In this document: positions 6,644-13,753 of the stretch, one piece after another
Layout of the letters: each line of letters opens with the position of its first letter
How positions within the stretch are numbered: position 1 is the stretch's first letter
DNA from: CAYRVF01 sp964427535
Lineage (GTDB): Bacteria > Chloroflexota > Ktedonobacteria > Ktedonobacterales > JADMIN01
Direction of reading: 5' to 3'
Assembly (NCBI GenBank): GCA_964427535.1
Contig: CAYRVF010000035.1
Location: 1-39,608, forward strand
DNA: 39,608 bases
Program-made: the position numbers and the translations under genes
Notes under the pieces: model-generated
Told to the model about the DNA's origin: nothing
Database searches by the model: none
What the model saw: the letters and a program-made list of their open reading frames with translations, nothing else

Positions 6644-7954
6644 GTGATAAATGACCCCGATACCTCTCACGAACAGCCGCATTCTGACGCATTCCCCCCC
6701 AAACGGGAGTCCCGATACGACCAGGGCGTCGCGCAGATTCTCGTCACCTCGGTGCTCGTCGTGATTGCCTTTGCCGCCGGGTGGTTCGGCAACGCCTACG
6801 TCAACTCCAACAACTACGTGTCATCTGGCAACGAGCGGCTCATCACCCAGGCCTGGAGTGACATCACGAACCACTACGTCATCACCAGCGCCATCGATCA
6901 GCAGAAGATGGCCTACGCCGCCATCAATGCGATGGTCGCGACGCTCGGCGACACCGGGCACAGTCGCTTCGACACGCCCGCCCAGGCCAAGCAAGAGCAG
7001 CAGCAGCTCCAGAACGCACCGACGGTGGGCATCGGCGTCTATCTCTCGGGCGGCGGCAGCCAGCCGTTGCGCATCGACGCCGTGATTCCAAACTCTCCAG
7101 CGGCGAAGGGCAACGTGAAGCCCGGCGATGAAATCGTCGGCGTGGACGGCAAGAGCGTGCGCGGGCAAACCATCGACCAGGTGCGTCCGCTGATCACCGG
7201 CAAGGCGGGGACGGACGTTACGCTGACGCTCATCCGGCCGAGCCAGAGTACCACCGCCACCTTCGACGTAACGCTCACACGCGCCTCATTCACCGCGCCG
7301 ACGGTGGTCTCGTACATCATCCCCGGCCAGAACATCGAGTTCATCCAGATCACGCAGTTCGCCCAGGACGCGGACTCCTCGCTCAAGCCCATCCTGAAAG
7401 ACGCGCAGGCGAAACACGTGAAGGGCATCATCCTCGACCTGCGCGGGAATCCCGGCGGCTATCTCGACCAGGCGGTCTCGGTCGCGAGCGAGTTCATCCC
7501 GGCGGGGCATGGTCATACGGTGCTGATCGAGAAGAGCCGCACGGGCGAGACGCCGCAGGACGTGCAGCCGGGCGGGCTGGCGACGACCACGCCGCTGACC
7601 GTGCTGGTCGATAACGGCACCGCGAGCGCGGCGGAGATCGTCGCGGGCGCCATCTCGGTCAACCGGCCCGACGTGGAGACCATCGGCCAGACGACCTTCG
7701 GCACCGGCACCGTGCTGGAGCCCTTCACGCTGGCAGACGGCTCGGTGCTCTGGCTCGGCACACAGGAATGGCTCCTGCCGAACGGGCAGTCGATCTACCA
7801 CAAGGGCTACACGCCAAAGCTGCAGGTCGCGCTGCCCCAGACCGCCACGCCCGTCTCGCCGCTCGTCGCGCAGGAAGAGCACCTCACGCTGCAGCAGATA
7901 CAGAGCTCAGGCGACGCGCAGCTTCTGCGCGCGATTCAGGTGCTGGGCGGGTAG
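6644..7954 (+). CDS. S41 family carboxyl-terminal-processing peptidase-like protein
   Basis: A 436-residue membrane-anchored PDZ protease of the CtpA/Prc type, expected to act outside the membrane. Residues ~30-50 (ILVTSVLVVIAFAAGWFG) are a signal anchor. A PDZ domain spans about 125-205 (GIGVYLSGGG ... VKPGDEIVGVDGKSV). The peptidase core has ILDLRGNPGGYLDQA and DNGTASAAEIVAGA, whose Ser (residue 328) aligns with the catalytic serine of Prc. The catalytic lysine position, K in TFGKGTV, is Thr here (TFGTGTV, residue 354). The enzyme therefore either uses a different base or belongs to a divergent S41 group; similar FGTGTV forms occur in Chloroflexota as far as I recall. The start is GTG 6644 because GGAGG (6634-6638) lies 5 bases upstream; TTG 6632 overlaps that site. 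Confidence 0.85.
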   Translation: MINDPDTSHEQPHSDAFPPKRESRYDQGVAQILVTSVLVVIAFAAGWFGNAYVNSNNYVSSGNERLITQAWSDITNHYVITSAIDQQKMAYAAINAMVATLGDTGHSRFDTPAQAKQEQQQLQNAPTVGIGVYLSGGGSQPLRIDAVIPNSPAAKGNVKPGDEIVGVDGKSVRGQTIDQVRPLITGKAGTDVTLTLIRPSQSTTATFDVTLTRASFTAPTVVSYIIPGQNIEFIQITQFAQDADSSLKPILKDAQAKHVKGIILDLRGNPGGYLDQAVSVASEFIPAGHGHTVLIEKSRTGETPQDVQPGGLATTTPLTVLVDNGTASAAEIVAGAISVNRPDVETIGQTTFGTGTVLEPFTLADGSVLWLGTQEWLLPNGQSIYHKGYTPKLQVALPQTATPVSPLVAQEEHLTLQQIQSSGDAQLLRAIQVLGG

Positions 7955-7992
7955 CCCTATCCGCCTGGCTGGCGCTTCTCTTGCAGCGCGAG

Positions 7993-8120
7993 GCAGAACC
8001 TCACCCCCTACCCCCTTCCCTGAGAGGGAAGGGGTCGCTGGGCAGACGGTGGTGGCCAAGAGGCTACGTCTGGCTCCTCTCTCCCGCCGTCAGGCGGGGG
8101 AGAGGTTGGGAGAGGGGGTC
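7993..8120. repeat. Palindromic repeats, modules A and B
   Basis: Module A: GCAGAACCTCACCCCC leads into the stem CCCCTTCCCT (8012-8021), loop GAG, AGGGAAGGGG (8025-8034). Module B: CTCTCTCCCGCC, loop GTCA, GGCGGGGGAGAG (about 8077-8104). Both sit between converging genes and may act as terminators. The C-terminal codons of the alpha/beta hydrolase gene, which ends at 8090, lie within module B. Confidence 0.85.
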
Positions 8121-8872
8121 TGCGTCAGCCAGCGGCGGATCGCGGACGCGATGGTGGTGGGCTCTTCGATTGGCAGATAGTGGCCGGCGCCGGGCACGAG
8201 CACCACTTCGCTGTGCGCGATGTTGGCATGGAGGTAGCGCGCGTACTTCGGCGGCGTCAGCGCATCGGACTCGCCCGTGACGATCAGCGTGGGCTGGGCG
8301 ATTTTGCCGAGGTGTGCCATCACGTCGAAGGCGTCGCAGGCCGCGAGGTCGCGATGGAGCATGCCGGGGGCGAGTGGCGCGCGCTGGGACTCGAATGCCT
8401 CGCGTTGTGCGGCATGGTCAGCGGTGAAGCCCATCTGTTTCAGCGTATGCCCGGCGGCGGTCTGATCGGTTCTGGCGAGGTCGAGCAGCTCAGGCGTGAC
8501 ACGGAGACGCGCCCCGGAGCCGACGAGCACGAGCCCGCCCACGAGCGCGGGATGATCGAGCGCGAGCTGCAGGGCGATGGCGCCGCCGAGCGAGTGACCC
8601 ACGACGCAGACCCGCCGCAGATCGCGACGCGCCAGCTCCGCGCGCACGGCGTCGGCATAGTCGGCGACACTCATCGTCGCGGGTCCCGGACGCTCGATCA
8701 GCTCGCCGTGGCCTGGCAGGTCAAGTGCGACCGTCGTACACTCAGGCAGATTGGCGATCACCTCATCCCACACGTGCGCGTCATCACCGGAGCCGTGGAG
8801 AAAGACAATCGTCGAAGGCATTGTCGCATGCTCGCTGGGAGTGCTCTCCTCGCTGGTCATCGTCTGCGTCAT
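8090..8872 (-). CDS. Alpha/beta-fold hydrolase
   Basis: A 260-residue cytoplasmic serine hydrolase. The oxyanion loop is VFLHGSGDD (24-31). The nucleophile elbow is GHSLGG with Ser94. The acid is Asp203 in GESDALTP, and the base is His231 in PGAGHYLP. The lid region around 120-180 is helical and short, as in small esterases and C-C hydrolases of the family. Substrate cannot be read from the sequence. ATG 8870-8872 is chosen; a second ATG four codons later is equally possible because the ribosome site is weak. The last residues, TQTPSPNLSPA, are encoded by the intergenic repeat. It diverges from yraN, with about 240 bases between them. Confidence 0.88.
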   Translation of the reverse strand: MTQTMTSEESTPSEHATMPSTIVFLHGSGDDAHVWDEVIANLPECTTVALDLPGHGELIERPGPATMSVADYADAVRAELARRDLRRVCVVGHSLGGAIALQLALDHPALVGGLVLVGSGARLRVTPELLDLARTDQTAAGHTLKQMGFTADHAAQREAFESQRAPLAPGMLHRDLAACDAFDVMAHLGKIAQPTLIVTGESDALTPPKYARYLHANIAHSEVVLVPGAGHYLPIEEPTTIASAIRRWLTQTPSPNLSPA

Positions 8873-9111
8873 CCGTTTCTTTCGATTTTCGCGGGCCTGG
8901 GTGCTCGCCTTCCCGCACTGTCGCACAGATGCTTTGCTCCGTGCGAGAGACATCCGTCGTGGGAGGCAAGCGATCGCCCTCTGTGTGTCCAAGACGGATG
9001 GCGCGCAGGGTGGGCACATACGGATGCCAGGTGGGGGATGGCAGGCGCGGGGCTTGCGTGTTGCCACCCAGAGCCGTGCCGATGCGTATTGACTGCCAGA
9101 GGAGCGGAAGC

Positions 9112-9519
9112 ATGGCGGAGAAGGGGGCACGCGGCGTGGAGCGGACGACTCCCGCTCGCGCGGCGCTTGGGGCAGCGGGTGAGCGGCTGGCGGCGCTCTG
9201 GCTGGAGTCGCACGGCCTGCGGGTGCTCGAACGCAACTGGCACTGCCGCTACGGCGAGCTGGACCTGATCGCCGAGCAGGCGGATGAGCTGGTCTTCGTC
9301 GAGGTGAAGACCCGGCGCGGCACAGCCCTTGGCGCGCCGGAGGAGGCGATCACGCCCGCCAAGCGGCGCAGGCTGCTGCTCGCCGCCCAGACCTATCTCG
9401 ATACCCACGCGCTCACCGCGAAACCCTATCGCCTGGACGTCCTGGCCGTCGAGCTTTCCGCCTCGGGCGCTGTGCGCGATGTGCGGCACTACCCGAATGC
9501 CATCGAAGAAGAGGTGTAA
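9112..9519 (+). CDS. YraN family (UPF0102) nuclease-like protein
   Basis: A 135-residue member of the YraN/UPF0102 family, which has a restriction-endonuclease-like fold. The conserved core is present: GERLAALWLESHG, then YGELDLIAEQ (E49, D51) and VFVEVKTRRG (E64, K66), the acidic-acidic-ExK pattern of that fold. A helical region with PAKRRRLLLAAQTYL and a YRLDVLAVE strand follow. The cellular role is not firmly established. ATG 9112 has AGGAG (9100-9104) 7 bases upstream. The next gene starts 6 bases after its stop, suggesting an operon. Confidence 0.92.
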   Translation: MAEKGARGVERTTPARAALGAAGERLAALWLESHGLRVLERNWHCRYGELDLIAEQADELVFVEVKTRRGTALGAPEEAITPAKRRRLLLAAQTYLDTHALTAKPYRLDVLAVELSASGAVRDVRHYPNAIEEEV

Positions 9520-9525
9520 GTCAGC

Positions 9526-9948
9526 ATGCAGGATTTTCTGGATTCGGCCAAACGCGCGGCGGGCACCGCATTCGAGCGGGCGGCATGGGAAGCGGATAAG
9601 ATGCGCCGGAGCACCGCCCGGCAGCATGATGTAGAGCTATTGCAGCGTGAGCGTGCCGCACTGCTCGAACAGCTCAGCAGTGTTGTGCTCGACCTCGAAC
9701 AGCGTGGCCAGATTACACAGCCGCCGCTGCGCGCGCTCGCCGAGCGCATGCGGGTGCTGACGAACGATCTCAACGCCGCCGCGGCGGAGATCGACGCCAT
9801 TCGCACCGAGACGTTCGCGCCGGGCACCATCTCTGTCGCCGTCCAGCGGCGCGGCGCGGGCAACGACACGACGCCGTGCCCGACGTGTCATCAGCCCGTG
9901 CGCACCGGCGCGACCTTCTGCTCGAACTGCGGCGCGCGCGTCCATTAA
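9526..9948 (+). CDS. Coiled-coil zinc-ribbon protein
   Basis: A 140-residue protein of unknown function. Residues ~1-95 are charged and helical, rich in Leu/Gln/Arg/Glu, and consistent with a coiled coil. Residues 118-135 form a zinc ribbon, C118-PT-C121 ... C132-SN-C135 (CPTCHQPVRTGATFCSNCG). Similar small proteins with an N-terminal helix and a C-terminal double-CxxC ribbon are common next to housekeeping genes in Chloroflexota and Actinobacteria, usually unannotated. It starts 6 bases after yraN and probably shares its transcript. No membrane segment is visible. Confidence 0.8.
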   Translation: MQDFLDSAKRAAGTAFERAAWEADKMRRSTARQHDVELLQRERAALLEQLSSVVLDLEQRGQITQPPLRALAERMRVLTNDLNAAAAEIDAIRTETFAPGTISVAVQRRGAGNDTTPCPTCHQPVRTGATFCSNCGARVH

Positions 9949-10045
9949 TGTGCCGCGAATGCGGTGAGCACATCACGTTGGCGGTCTTCTTCGCGAGGAC
10001 GTCGGCAGGGTATGCCTCGCCTTTGTCGGGCGCAACACGGGGTAC

Positions 10046-10063
10046 CTCGCCCTGACAGGCGAG
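10046..10063. terminator. Weak hairpin after the zinc-ribbon gene
   Basis: CTCGCC (10046-10051) pairs perfectly with GGCGAG (10058-10063) across a 6-base loop, about 100 bases after the zinc-ribbon stop codon. There is no T run, so termination is only possible. Confidence 0.3.
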
Positions 10064-10081
10064 TCGTGCCTGAAGTCTGAG

Positions 10082-10135
10082 AATCTTCACAGAAGATCTT
10101 CAGTAGATTTACAGCTTCCGCTGCTACGCTAGATA
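10082..10135 (+). promoter_or_regulatory. Promoter with three 11-bp tandem repeats (response-regulator-type operator)
   Basis: Three adjacent 11-mers each end in CAG: AATCTTCACAG (10082-10092), AAGATCTTCAG (10093-10103) and TAGATTTACAG (10104-10114). The last overlaps a -35 box TTTACA (10108-10113), and a -10 box TAGATA (10130-10135) follows after 16 bases. Eleven-bp direct repeats abutting the -35 are the usual binding pattern of OmpR/PhoB-type winged-helix activators. The promoter faces the Pro-rich/ApbE/haem-protein genes. Confidence 0.6.
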
Positions 10136-10155
10136 TACGTCGAGTAGGCGATGAG

Positions 10156-10776
10156 ATGGACGGACGCGCACTCGATGCGCCGGAACAGCGGGAGTCTGTG
10201 GATATGAACGAGATGCCACCGGTCGGGGATGAGCCGACTCTTCCGGATTCAACCGCGTTTGGTCCCTCTGTCCCACCGCCTTATCAGGGCAGGCAGGCGT
10301 CCTATCCACCGCCGTATCCACCGGCTGGGGCACCTCAGTGGTCTACGGGAACGCCGCCTCAGTGGCCCTATCAGCCCTATCCTCCCCAGCCCGCGCCGAA
10401 GCTCTGGCTGCCACCGCAACAACCGGTCCGGCGCTCGCCGGGCGCACGACCCGGTCGTATGCCCCGCGAGCAGGCGGTCGCGCTGGCTGAACGCCTGAAG
10501 CGCTCGGTGGCCTTGCTCTCTTTCGCGGCGTTCGCAGGACTGGTTGGGCTGGTCGTCACGCATACGACCGGCGTCACGGCCCAGCAAGGCAGTGCAACGC
10601 CGACCCCGCCAGCCGCTGGCCCGTCGTCATCGGGGAACGACTCGCCGTCAGGCTCATCCGCGCAGCAAAGCCCGCAACAGCAGCAGGGCGGAGGATTCTT
10701 CGGACAAGGAGGAGGCTATGGAGTCGGTTCACAGCCAGTCCAGCAACCACCAGCTTCCAGCTCCGCTGTCTCATGA
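10156..10776 (+). CDS. Pro-rich single-pass membrane protein, function unknown
   Basis: A 206-residue protein I do not recognise as a named family. Residues ~20-95 are a Pro/Tyr/Gln-rich tail (PPPYQGRQASYPPPYPP ...), followed by a basic stretch (RRSPGARPGRMPREQ). One hydrophobic helix lies at about 117-137 (VALLSFAAFAGLVGLVV). A Ser/Pro/Gln/Gly-rich region with a QQQQGGG run runs to the end. The likely topology is Pro-rich inside, low-complexity outside. The start is uncertain: ATG 10156 lies only ~14 bases from the predicted transcript start, and ATG 10204, with GGGAG upstream, is a good alternative. Its last 59 bases overlap apbE in another frame, so it is probably translationally coupled to that gene and part of the same electron-transfer unit. 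Confidence 0.7.
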   Translation: MDGRALDAPEQRESVDMNEMPPVGDEPTLPDSTAFGPSVPPPYQGRQASYPPPYPPAGAPQWSTGTPPQWPYQPYPPQPAPKLWLPPQQPVRRSPGARPGRMPREQAVALAERLKRSVALLSFAAFAGLVGLVVTHTTGVTAQQGSATPTPPAAGPSSSGNDSPSGSSAQQSPQQQQGGGFFGQGGGYGVGSQPVQQPPASSSAVS

Positions 10777-11767
10777 CGGCGAGATCGAGACCGGCCCCTG
10801 GTTCGACACCATCGCGCGCGACTACGAGGTGGTCCCCGCTGGACTGCGCCGGACGAGCTTCGGCGCGATGGGCACGACCGTCGCGCTCTTGCTGCCGGAT
10901 GACGCGAGTGAGCTATATACGCGCGTCGTGCGTGAGCTCTTCGACGTGTGGGAACGGACGCTGAGTCGCTTCCAGCCCGACAGTGAGCTGTCGCGTCTGA
11001 ATCGCCAGACAGGCACGCCGACCGTCGTGAGTGAGCTGCTCTTCTCCGTGCTGACGACCGCGCTCGATGCCGCCGCCGCCACCGGTGGACTGTATGACCC
11101 CACGCTGCTGCCGCAGATGCTCTACGTGGGGTACGACCGCACGTTCGGCGAGATGGACGCGGATCAGCCTGCACCGCTCGCGAGCTATCCTCCAGTCACC
11201 GCCGGGTGGCGCGATGTGGCACTCGACGCTGCCACGCGCCGGGTGACGCTGCCGCACGGTGTCGGCCTGGATTTCGGCGGCATCGCGAAGGGGCTGGCGG
11301 TGGATGCGGCGCTCGATACGTTGCGGCGGCAGGGCATCTCGCGAGCGCTCGTGAATGCTGGCGGCGACCTCGCCGTGATTGGCCTGCCCCCCGCTCTCGA
11401 TCACTGGCCCATCGCCATCCCTGGTCGGGACCGCCAGTGGGTGCTTGCGCTGGAGCGCGGCGCGGTGGCGACGTCGGGCATCGCGCGGCGATACTGGCGA
11501 CAGGACGGCATCGAGCGCCATCACCTGCTCGATCCCCGCTCCGGACTGCCCGCTGAGAGCGGCATCTGGTCCGTCAGCGTGGTGGCGAGCACCTGCGCCC
11601 AGGCCGAGGTCGCCGCCAAGGTCGCCTTCATTCTCGGAGCGGTGCGCGGTGTGCGCTTTCTGGAGGACCACCGGCTGGCGGGTGTGCTGGTCGCGCGCGG
11701 CGGCAGATGGTACCCGGCGGGTGAGTGGCCGCCGATGGTGACGCTGGAGCCGGAGGAAGCGGTATGA
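10718..11767 (+). CDS. apbE: FAD:protein FMN transferase (ApbE family)
   Basis: ApbE enzymes attach FMN to a Thr/Ser of extracytoplasmic proteins, using FAD and a divalent metal. The 349-residue protein shows the family landmarks in order: FGAMGTT (49-54), the FAD region GLDFGGIAKGLAVDA (183-197), NAGGDLAV (213-220), ATSG (251-254) and HHLLDPRSGLP (268-278). The usual metal-binding AD..AT segment reads AEVAAK (296-301), so the Asp is Glu and the Thr is Lys. This may mark a subfamily. No signal peptide is obvious, unlike many Gram-negative homologues. ATG 10718 follows AAGGAGGAGG closely. The gene overlaps the upstream gene by 59 bases and the downstream one by ATGA, indicating coupled translation. 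Confidence 0.88.
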   Translation: MESVHSQSSNHQLPAPLSHDGEIETGPWFDTIARDYEVVPAGLRRTSFGAMGTTVALLLPDDASELYTRVVRELFDVWERTLSRFQPDSELSRLNRQTGTPTVVSELLFSVLTTALDAAAATGGLYDPTLLPQMLYVGYDRTFGEMDADQPAPLASYPPVTAGWRDVALDAATRRVTLPHGVGLDFGGIAKGLAVDAALDTLRRQGISRALVNAGGDLAVIGLPPALDHWPIAIPGRDRQWVLALERGAVATSGIARRYWRQDGIERHHLLDPRSGLPAESGIWSVSVVASTCAQAEVAAKVAFILGAVRGVRFLEDHRLAGVLVARGGRWYPAGEWPPMVTLEPEEAV

Positions 11768-12993
11768 GCCTCTGGCAGACGGTGACATGGGATGTCGCGC
11801 GCGCGGGCGGGTTCACCGCCTACGTGCTGCTGACGCTCTCAGTTGCCATCGGGCTGGCGCTGACGCTGCAATGGCAGTCGGGACGCTGGCCTCGGCTTCT
11901 CAATAGCGAGCTGCACAACTTCCTCAGCCTGCTTGCTCTGGTGTTCACCGCTGTGCATGTGCTGGCGGTGTGGGTCGATCCCTTCACGCGCTTTGGGCTG
12001 GCCGAGGTCTTCGTGCCGATGGTCAGCCACTACCGTCCGCTCTGGATGGCATTCGGCATCGTCGGTCTCTATCTTGGTCTCGCGATTGGCCTGAGCACGT
12101 GGGTGCGCCCGCTCATCGGCTATGCCTGGTGGCGGCGGCTGCACGTGCTGACGTTGGTGCTCTACGGGCTGGTCTCGGTGCATGGCATCGCGACCGGCAG
12201 CGATACCCGCACCGTCTGGGGCGTCCTGATCTACGCCGGCAGCATCACGCTGGTCGGCGGGCTGCTCTTCGTGCGGCTGCTCATGCCTGCGACACCGAAG
12301 GGTAGGGCGCATCCGGGGTTCGCCGCACTCACCGCGCTCTCCCTGGCCACGCTGGCGATGTGGACTGTGTTGGGTCCGCTGCAGAGCGGGTGGAACGCTT
12401 CCGCGAACAATGGCAACGGCTCGGGCGCACGCGTCGCGCTGGCCGCGGGGAACGCTGGCCAGCAGGTTCCGTCGCAAGGCGCCGCGACGCCGCCTTCCTC
12501 CGCCACGCCGACGCCGCCTGCCTCGTCGTCGGGCAACGACTCGACCTTTGCCGCGGGCTTCACCTCGAATGCCACCGGCACGCTGACACAGCAGGGGCCT
12601 GACGGCGCAGGCAACGTCACGATGACGATGGACCTGACGCTGAGCGGGGCGACCTCCGGCACACTGACACTGCAGTTGCAAGGAACGCAGGGTGGCGGAG
12701 ACGACGGCGGTGGAACGACCATCACCTCCACGTCCGTCGTGCTCGGCACGTCGTCGGCGCCCCAACTCTATAGCGGTCGGGTTACATCGCTCCGCGCGGG
12801 GGCCACGGCGTGGCGCGTGACGGCGGCGGTCTCCAGCACGGGCGGCAGCGCGCTCAGCCTACGGCTGCGGCTCACCGTTGACGGATCGGGTCAGGTCAGC
12901 GGCACTGTGCAAGGGACGCCGACGGCTGGCGGCAACGGCGGTAGCAATAATAGCAATAGCGGGGGAAATACGAGCGGTGGCAACGGGATATAG
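11764..12993 (+). CDS. Ferric-reductase-like transmembrane haem protein with extracytoplasmic domain
   Basis: A 409-residue membrane protein. About six hydrophobic segments lie within residues 12-203. Two helices carry histidine pairs at haem-ligating spacing: H51-x13-H65 (HNFLSLLALVFTAVH) and H127-x12-H140 (HVLTLVLYGLVSVH), as in ferric-reductase-like/YedZ-type cytochromes. After a Ser/Pro/Asn-rich linker (205-262) comes a beta-rich domain of ~125 residues, then a Gly/Asn/Ser tail. No FAD/NAD reductase domain is present, so electrons must come from another protein or from quinol. ApbE next door suggests a flavinylated partner, and LSGATSGT (293-300) in the outer domain resembles, imperfectly, the flavinylation motif. 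ATG 11764 overlaps the apbE stop codon and has GGAGG 7 bases upstream. Confidence 0.83.
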   Translation: MSLWQTVTWDVARAGGFTAYVLLTLSVAIGLALTLQWQSGRWPRLLNSELHNFLSLLALVFTAVHVLAVWVDPFTRFGLAEVFVPMVSHYRPLWMAFGIVGLYLGLAIGLSTWVRPLIGYAWWRRLHVLTLVLYGLVSVHGIATGSDTRTVWGVLIYAGSITLVGGLLFVRLLMPATPKGRAHPGFAALTALSLATLAMWTVLGPLQSGWNASANNGNGSGARVALAAGNAGQQVPSQGAATPPSSATPTPPASSSGNDSTFAAGFTSNATGTLTQQGPDGAGNVTMTMDLTLSGATSGTLTLQLQGTQGGGDDGGGTTITSTSVVLGTSSAPQLYSGRVTSLRAGATAWRVTAAVSSTGGSALSLRLRLTVDGSGQVSGTVQGTPTAGGNGGSNNSNSGGNTSGGNGI

Positions 12994-12996
12994 AGA

Positions 12997-13062
12997 GCCT
13001 GACCCCTCCCCCATAGGCAGAACCTCACCCCCAACCCCCTTCCCTTCAAGGGAAGGGGTCGT
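12997..13062. repeat. Palindromic repeat module A, likely terminator
   Basis: The lead-in GCAGAACCTCACCCCC is followed by the stem CCCCTTCCCT / AGGGAAGGGG (13036-13058) with a TCA loop. The sequence then runs TCGTCTTTT, so it may act as an intrinsic terminator for the apbE unit. Confidence 0.7.
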
Positions 13063-13132
13063 CTTTTGGGGCGTTCGCGGCGAAGGGCGTGGAGACCGCC
13101 TCAGCAACTGTCGCGAGACCGCACAGCCGGGA

Positions 13133-13138
13133 TATAAT
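13133..13138 (+). promoter_or_regulatory. -10 box of the tsaE promoter
   Basis: A perfect TATAAT stands out in GC-rich DNA. The -35 is weak: CTGTCG at 13108-13113 with a 19-base spacer. A start near 13145 would exclude the longer upstream frame and supports GTG 13214 for tsaE. Confidence 0.45.
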
Positions 13139-13213
13139 GGTAGCCAGAGCCGGTTTCCATGGGTGGGAAGCTGGTGTCGGAGCATTCTGCGCGTCGGAAA
13201 GGACAGCGAGATC

Positions 13214-13753
13214 GTGTCGAGAGCGCCAGCGCGAGCCTCCTCTGGGGCGGTTGTCGAGCTTCATAGCGCCAGCCCGGAGGACACGCGTGAGCTTGGCGCG
13301 GCGCTTGGCCGGGTGCTGGCTTCGGGCGATGTGGTGCTGCTGCATGGCCCGCTAGGAGCGGGCAAGACAGCCTTCACCCAGGGCATCGGCCTCGGGCTAG
13401 GCGTGATGGGCACGGTCAACAGCCCGACCTTCACTATCCTCAAAGAATACGAGGGGCGTGTGCCGCTCTACCATTTCGATCTCTATCGCATCGAAGATCC
13501 CGACGAGCTCTTTGACCTTGGCTTTGAGGACTACTTCGCGGGCGCGGGCGCGAGTGTGGTGGAGTGGGCCGAGCGTGGCGAGCGTGAGGGTGAGGCACCG
13601 GTGTGGGGGCCGGATTGGCTCGATATCCGCATCGAGCCACGCGGCGGCGACGAGCGGGCAGTGCTCGTGTCGGCATCGGGACGGCGAGGCGCGGAGTTGC
13701 GCCAGGCATTCCTCGCGGCGGTGGGCGCGCAGGCGGAAGGATACCACCCGTGA
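13214..13753 (+). CDS. tsaE: tRNA t6A synthesis ATPase TsaE
   Basis: The ATPase of the TsaB-TsaD-TsaE complex that places threonylcarbamoyl on A37 of ANN-decoding tRNAs. It is 179 residues. Walker A is GPLGAGKT (45-52). NSPTFTILKEYEG (69-81) is the TsaE switch region. HFDLYRIEDPDEL carries the conserved D89-L-Y-R, and VEWAERG (116-122) is the family's C-terminal ATP-site motif. The start is GTG 13214, downstream of the TATAAT; the ribosome site is weak (GGAAAGGA about 10 bases upstream). The N-terminal ~12 residues and C-terminal ~25 residues are extensions. Its stop codon overlaps the tsaB start by one base. Confidence 0.93.
   Translation: MSRAPARASSGAVVELHSASPEDTRELGAALGRVLASGDVVLLHGPLGAGKTAFTQGIGLGLGVMGTVNSPTFTILKEYEGRVPLYHFDLYRIEDPDELFDLGFEDYFAGAGASVVEWAERGEREGEAPVWGPDWLDIRIEPRGGDERAVLVSASGRRGAELRQAFLAAVGAQAEGYHP

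Noticed and set aside
10156..12993. Possible FMN_bind domain in the Pro-rich or haem protein
   Set aside because: The full FMN_bind pattern is absent; only the short LSGATSGT resembles it, so it is listed as a hypothesis and not as a domain.
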